A stretch of 64,000 bases of DNA from Panorpa germanica (lineage: Eukaryota > Arthropoda > Insecta > Mecoptera > Panorpidae): the NCBI GenBank assembly GCA_963678705.1, contig OY783220.1, forward strand, positions 11,615,001 to 11,679,000, read 5' to 3'. Position numbers and translations under genes: made by a program. Below the pieces are notes generated by a model. That model made no database searches. It had not been told where the DNA came from and saw nothing but the letters and a program-made list of their open reading frames with translations. Below are positions 59,783-64,000 of the stretch, piece after piece; within the stretch, counting starts at the first letter, position 1; each line of letters opens with the position of its first letter.

Positions 59783-61407
59783 ATTACATTTTTCACAAAC
59801 ATGTCATAGCTCTAGTATACTGCATGACGCATAGACGTAATCTTCTTTTAAAAATGACGAGCTCGGCAGTTAATTTTGTTCATATTATTGAATCATCCTC
59901 TGATAACTCTCTTGCAGCAACAAACAATCTGTGGTTAATGTTCTTTTTGATGTATGGATGAAGCCAATACATTCTACGTCTGATTGCGTCTAAGCGTATG
60001 CTATAATCACATCTTCTTCATCACTTGACATTTTCCCAATGAAGAAACGTGCTTTCTCAATGCTAAACTTCAGAGAAATTACCCTATTTGCTTGTATGAC
60101 GTTACGAGGACAGAACTGAGATGCAGAATACGTCTGGCTTCATTTTCAGCTTTTTCGGATATTTATATCATCTTCACAGGTTCGAAATGTGAGTAAATAT
60201 ATAAAATATATGTTTTTATAGTTCACATTTTTTCGTGATTTTTCTATGTTATTCCCCCTCCAAAACTTTAGTAACATTCGATAATTCGCCAATTTACTAA
60301 TCCGGCATCGTTCTAATCTTATAAAACTGTATAATATATATCTTAAAGTACAAAACTAATAACATTTGCACCGAATGTTCGCCGTAACCTCAAAATACAC
60401 GCACATATGTTACATATTTTCCATGCGTAACATGTCTCAACACGTACAAATATATTTTAGCAGCAGAAAAGTCATTTATGTTCACATTAAAATATATTAT
60501 GGTTTATCCGTCTTTTTTATTTCCTCGTTTTGTTTTTCAACTGAAATATGAATAATAAAAATGGCTAAAGACAGAATGGCCTTGTGAATAACATGCCTAC
60601 CACCCCCATCTTCACCCCTATTTCCACCTACTCAACGTTTACAACCCCGCGGCTACCTAAAATTCAAGACAAATAAAATATAAAAAACCATATGCTGCGA
60701 AAATATAAGTAAAAGTAAATTTCGATTTCGACTAAACAGTATTTTTAATAGTGGTTGTTGAGAATGTCCAGTGCCGAGAGTAAAAGGGGAAGTTATTCTT
60801 GCCCCCGAATATTCTTTTTCAATTTTAGTAACTTATTACGAAAAGAATTATCTTCACCCTTATATATTTTCGATATTCAGATCTTCAAAGTATCTCCTTT
60901 GGCAGTTACCGCACAAATTTCCTCATCTGACTCCAACTTCATTTCCTTTCCTATTTCGCTAAGCAATTTGTATCGTTTCATTCACAATATGTTGCCTGAA
61001 ATAACTACTTCTAATTTCCCTTCTCTCCCCCTCGTAGTTATATGTCTCACCCCGCATCTAGGGCAACTATAGCCACCGCTACGGCGGGCTACGCGAAGTC
61101 GCCATGCCCCAGTTACACCGACCTTCCAGCAGCCGCGCTTTTATCAATCTACCAAGTCAGAACTTGTAACAGAGAAACGAAACTAAATATGTAACGCATT
61201 ATCGATTATGAAAACGTAGCGTTCATTTTATTTGAACAGGCTGTATTATCGCTATAGCAACGACGCGAAATCGGCGCGTCTTTACAGGAACAGAGTTTTT
61301 GTGATATGGACTGTCGACACTTAAAAACAATTTTAATTTTGTTTAAATTTTTTATCGTTAAATGAACAAAAATGTATATTTTATTTGGTCATCTATTGAT
61401 TATATCA

Positions 61408-61798
61408 CACACGATACTTGGCCATTTTTTCTAGCGAAATATAGATGGTGATACTATGCAGCAGGTTATGACAAACAAATATAAACATATAAAAGTCATA
61501 TAAAAATTGGAATTAAACAAGAAAATATAGAATTATTCATTTTCAAAACTTATTTTTGCGGTTCCAACTCATTAAAAGTCAGTGGAAGAAAGCTTAAAAT
61601 ATAGATACGCTATTCATCTAACTAATTGCAGCTTTAGATTTTGATTCGCGTTTATAGTTACTTACATAAAACGATTTAAACATAAAATGGTTTATTACAT
61701 GGTTTTTTTGATAATATTTAACCTGTTGTATAGTATCGCCATCTATATTTTGCGAGAAAAAAATGCCAAGTATCGTTTCACCTTAACGTGTGACAAGA
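61408..61798 (-). mobile_element. Family I fold-back element, copy I2
   Basis: The left arm CGATACTTGGCCATTTTTTC continues with GCGAAATATAGATGGTGATA and TGCAGCAGGTTA. The right arm mirrors it and ends CCAAGTATCGTTTCACCTTAA. The arms are about 60-75 bp. The interior matches copy I1 inverted. Confidence 0.8.
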
Positions 61799-62492
61799 CG
61801 TGACTAGTAGGGGGTGAAAGAAATCATAAGTTTCGTGACTTTACATCTAATCTAAAATTCGACTTCAGACAAAAAACAAAAAAATAAAACTACAAATAGT
61901 TTTAGGGCATTTGAGTTCCTAATAGCTAATTTTACTCACATGATTTTATTGATTCTAACATGGTTTACAGCCCAATTAATAAAATATTTTTGTAAAACAA
62001 TCCAATCATTAAATGTCAACAGTCCACCTCACTAAGTTTTTCCATTCCTCATAATGCTACGGTCGGTCTACGAATGCTTTCTGCGCATGCGCGGTAGTGT
62101 TATAGTACATTCAATGGCAATGAACGAATCCTAAGAAATGCTTTCAAATCAGGGTGTTTATTAGTTTCCCCATGTTGTTATTAGATCCTCTTGTCTCTTG
62201 ACAGTCACCAAGTTCTTGAGTTGTGTAAACAGATTAAAAACTTAGCTAATATCTGCCACCCGCGTCTGCCAACCCATCGTACTCTTCCAGACCGACCACC
62301 AGGCGGCAGCAGAATCGCCACAGATTGTAAACAAAGCGGAGAACGGTCCTGACAACATGCGTTCAATCATCCCCTACTCCCCCCTCTTCACAACCACCCC
62401 TCCTGTATAAAACTTATCCATGTTTGGAATATGATTTTTAATGTGAAATTCAACATCACTATATTTTTTAAAATAGTAAATTTGTCACTTAT

Positions 62493-62632
62493 AGGTTTGG
62501 GCGGGAGCGCTATAGTGCCACTATGAATCATTGCGGACCTGACTATGGCATCATTCAGGGGAACAGAGGTGCCTATTCTCAGAATGCTGATACAGTGGCT
62601 TTGGCGACACAAGACTTTGGGATTCGCCTTTA
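62493..62632 (+). CDS. Candidate terminal exon of an unidentified plus-strand gene
   Basis: After an acceptor-like CACTTATAG, the plus frame reads FGRERYSATMNHCGPDYGII, then QGNRGAYSQNADTVALATQD, then FGIRL and TAG. The stretch is clearly less AT-rich than its flanks. The Gly/Asn/Tyr/Gln composition resembles low-complexity tails of RNA-binding or transcription proteins, an impression only. An AATAAA follows about 66 bases later. A competing 93-codon minus-strand ORF overlaps (62388-62669). I prefer the plus reading because acceptor, stop and poly(A) signal line up. Upstream exons were not found. Confidence 0.42.
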
Positions 62633-62697
62633 GACCTTTGACACATAGATCGTTTAAGAGACCTGACATTGTACATATTTGATTGGAATTAATTATT

Positions 62698-62703
62698 AAT
62701 AAA
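62698..62703 (+). promoter_or_regulatory. Possible polyadenylation signal
   Basis: AATAAA about 66 bases after the TAG of the candidate terminal exon, in AT-rich sequence. Supportive of that exon but weak alone. Confidence 0.4.
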
Positions 62704-63191
62704 TGATTGTTATAAAACTATTGACTTTTAATTGAAAGAACCCTAACACTACCTTTAGAACTATATCATATGGTAACATATTAATCTTGACTATAATAAA
62801 TTATTTTATAAGATATAAAAACAATTAACTAAACCAATTAAACGGTTTGAACTTTGGCTTAATATTTGTTTCAAGTGCTGCCATCTGTTTTACACATCCA
62901 TAATTATATTAATTTAACTATCGTTCTATAGATGGCGGTAGTCATTCTACAAAATTAATCTCCCTAAATGATATGCAACTATAGTAACACTACATGACTT
63001 TTTTATATAAAAATGTTAAATAAAATTAAAACTATAATTAGATATTCGCTTTATTTTTAAATATTAAAAACTACTGCATTATATTTTTAAGGTTATGAAA
63101 AGTGTTTTAAACAACCGGACCTCAACTTTGAATTTTCTAATCTTAAAGAAAAACAAACTTTCTTGGTTCTTTTACTGTATTTATTTTAAAG
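62704..63191. other. AT-rich spacer before the 174-bp array
   Basis: No gene or repeat family member is seen. One ATAGATGGCGG motif near 62927 recalls family I arms but is too short to assign. Confidence 0.5.
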
Positions 63192-64000
63192 AAATACAAT
63201 TGATTCTGCAATGAAAGAAGGTTATCATCTTGTTAAAAATGATGAAAAGGTTCACTTTTATGACTTTAAAAGCAATACAATTTTCTCAGTTTTTTACAAT
63301 GAAACAAGTGTATAACCTTCTTAAAATTTATAAAAAGTTAATATTTTTAATTTTATTAAAAATAGAATTTTTTTATTTTTTCCAACGAAAGAAGACTATA
63401 ATCTTGTTAAAAATGATGAAAAGGTTCACTTTTATGACTTTAAAAGCAATACAATTTTCTCAGTTTTTTACAATGAAACAAGTGTATAACCTTCTTAAAA
63501 TTTATAAAAAGTTAATATTTTTAATTTAATTAAAAATAGAATTTTTTTATTTTTTCCAACGAAAGAAGACTATAATCTTGTTAAAAATGATGAAAAGGTT
63601 CACTTTTATGATTTTAAGAGCAATACAATTTTCTCAGTTTTTTACAATGAAACAAGTGTATAACCTTCTTAAAATTTGTAAAAAGTTAATATTTCTAATT
63701 TTAATAAAAATATTTTTTTTTGATTTTTTCCAACGAAAGAAGACTATAATCTTGTTAAAAATGATGAAAAGGTTCACTTTTATGATTTTAAAAGCAATAC
63801 AATTTTCTCAGTTTTTTACAATGAAACAAGTGTATAACCTTCTTAAAATTTATAAAAAGTTAATATTTTTAATTTAATTAAAAATAGAATTTTTTTATTT
63901 TTTCCAACGAAAGAAGACTATAATCTTGTTAAAAATGATGAAAAGGTTCACTTTTATGATTTTAAGAGCAATACAATTTTCTCAGTTTTTTACAATGAAA
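63192..64000 (+). repeat. 174-bp tandem array with exon-like units, open at right edge
   Basis: The anchor TCCAACGAAAGAAGACTATA recurs at 63381, 63555, 63729 and 63903, exactly 174 bp apart; a diverged first unit precedes it. Each unit has a T-rich half and a 90-bp block (63218-63307, 63392-63481, 63566-63655, 63740-63829 and 63914 on). These blocks are bounded by AAAG and GTGTAT and read KDYNLVKNDEKVHFYDFKSN, then TIFSVFYNET, in one frame. The frame reading MMKRFTFM is a shadow of the same repeat. It could be a satellite or a tandemly duplicated exon. Confidence 0.85.

Larger units (their letters stand above)
44859..62480. other. Upstream region of DAGL, no confident gene
   Basis: DAGL needs a 5' UTR exon and promoter to the right of 44858. 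Candidates are CpG-richer patches near 45950-46075, 52845-52905, 55760-55900, 61030-61150 and 62230-62345, none with decisive motifs. The stretch is dominated by mobile elements listed separately, with weak exon candidates at 54710-54787 and 58265-58561. Other parts are AT-rich and featureless. Confidence 0.6.

Noticed and set aside
62388..62669. 93-codon minus-strand ORF starting at a real ATG
   Set aside because: Overlaps the plus-strand terminal-exon candidate, whose acceptor, stop and poly(A) signal agree better; kept as the main alternative reading.
63230..63877. Two 99-codon ORFs beginning MLKMMKRFTFM
   Set aside because: Shadow frame of the 174-bp array; differences between units are non-synonymous in this frame.
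1..64000. CRISPR arrays, rRNA or tRNA genes
   Set aside because: No direct-repeat/spacer array, rRNA core or cloverleaf with A and B boxes was noticed. The sequence is eukaryotic, so CRISPR is not expected; tRNAs could be missed by eye.
1..64000. Horizontally acquired bacterial or viral cassette
   Set aside because: No intronless long ORF of foreign composition is present; all long frames are exons of animal genes, repeats or LINE relics.

Overview
The window is AT-rich animal DNA with large introns, many short inverted-repeat transposons and decayed non-LTR retrotransposons. The two recognisable genes place it in an insect-type genome: a three-RRM protein of the RBM46/RBM47/A1CF family and an sn-1-specific diacylglycerol lipase alpha (inaE/DAGLA type). 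The LINE relics carry a C-terminal C-x2-C zinc knuckle preceded by an 'IARFRLGNEE'-like stretch, which I associate with hymenopteran LINEs. The order is an inference, not a demonstration.

Layout: (1) 1-1763, minus strand: the 5' five coding exons of the RBM46/47-like gene, running off the left edge. (2) 1764-6894: intergenic, with two copies of MITE family A. (3) 6956-44858, minus strand: one DAGL-alpha gene. It has fifteen coding exons whose splice phases all agree (about 1292 residues), a 24-nt microexon, a possible extra exon at 10408-10502, and a first coding intron of about 26 kb. Exons 2-14 sit between 12112 and 18395 and the long tail exon at 6956-8758. (4) Nested in the big intron, on the plus strand at 32929-34090, is a three-exon gene for a 313-residue protein with one predicted membrane segment; I do not recognise it. 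(5) 44859-62480: DAGL upstream DNA, rich in MITEs, with a few weak exon candidates. (6) 62493-62632, plus strand: a GC-richer stretch that looks like the terminal exon of an unidentified gene, with AATAAA about 66 bases past its stop. (7) 63192-64000: an exact 174-bp tandem array running off the right edge. Each unit holds an exon-like block whose few differences are synonymous in one frame.

The repeats explain most non-coding structure. Family A (termini TGGGCTTGTGTCC) has at least eight copies, two of which nearly fill DAGL introns and one of which is flanked by a 130-bp direct repeat. Family B begins GGGGTAAGG and one copy is nested inside an A copy. Family G is a long-TIR fold-back element with five copies, two directly adjoining. 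Families H, I, L, Q and R are further inverted-repeat elements. Two striking microrepeats are a 9-bp minisatellite (23093-23714) and a ~20-bp array (24723-24964).

The genes show no operon-like relation. DAGL makes 2-arachidonoylglycerol from diacylglycerol at the plasma membrane; the RBM46/47-like protein binds RNA. They are simply neighbours on the same strand.
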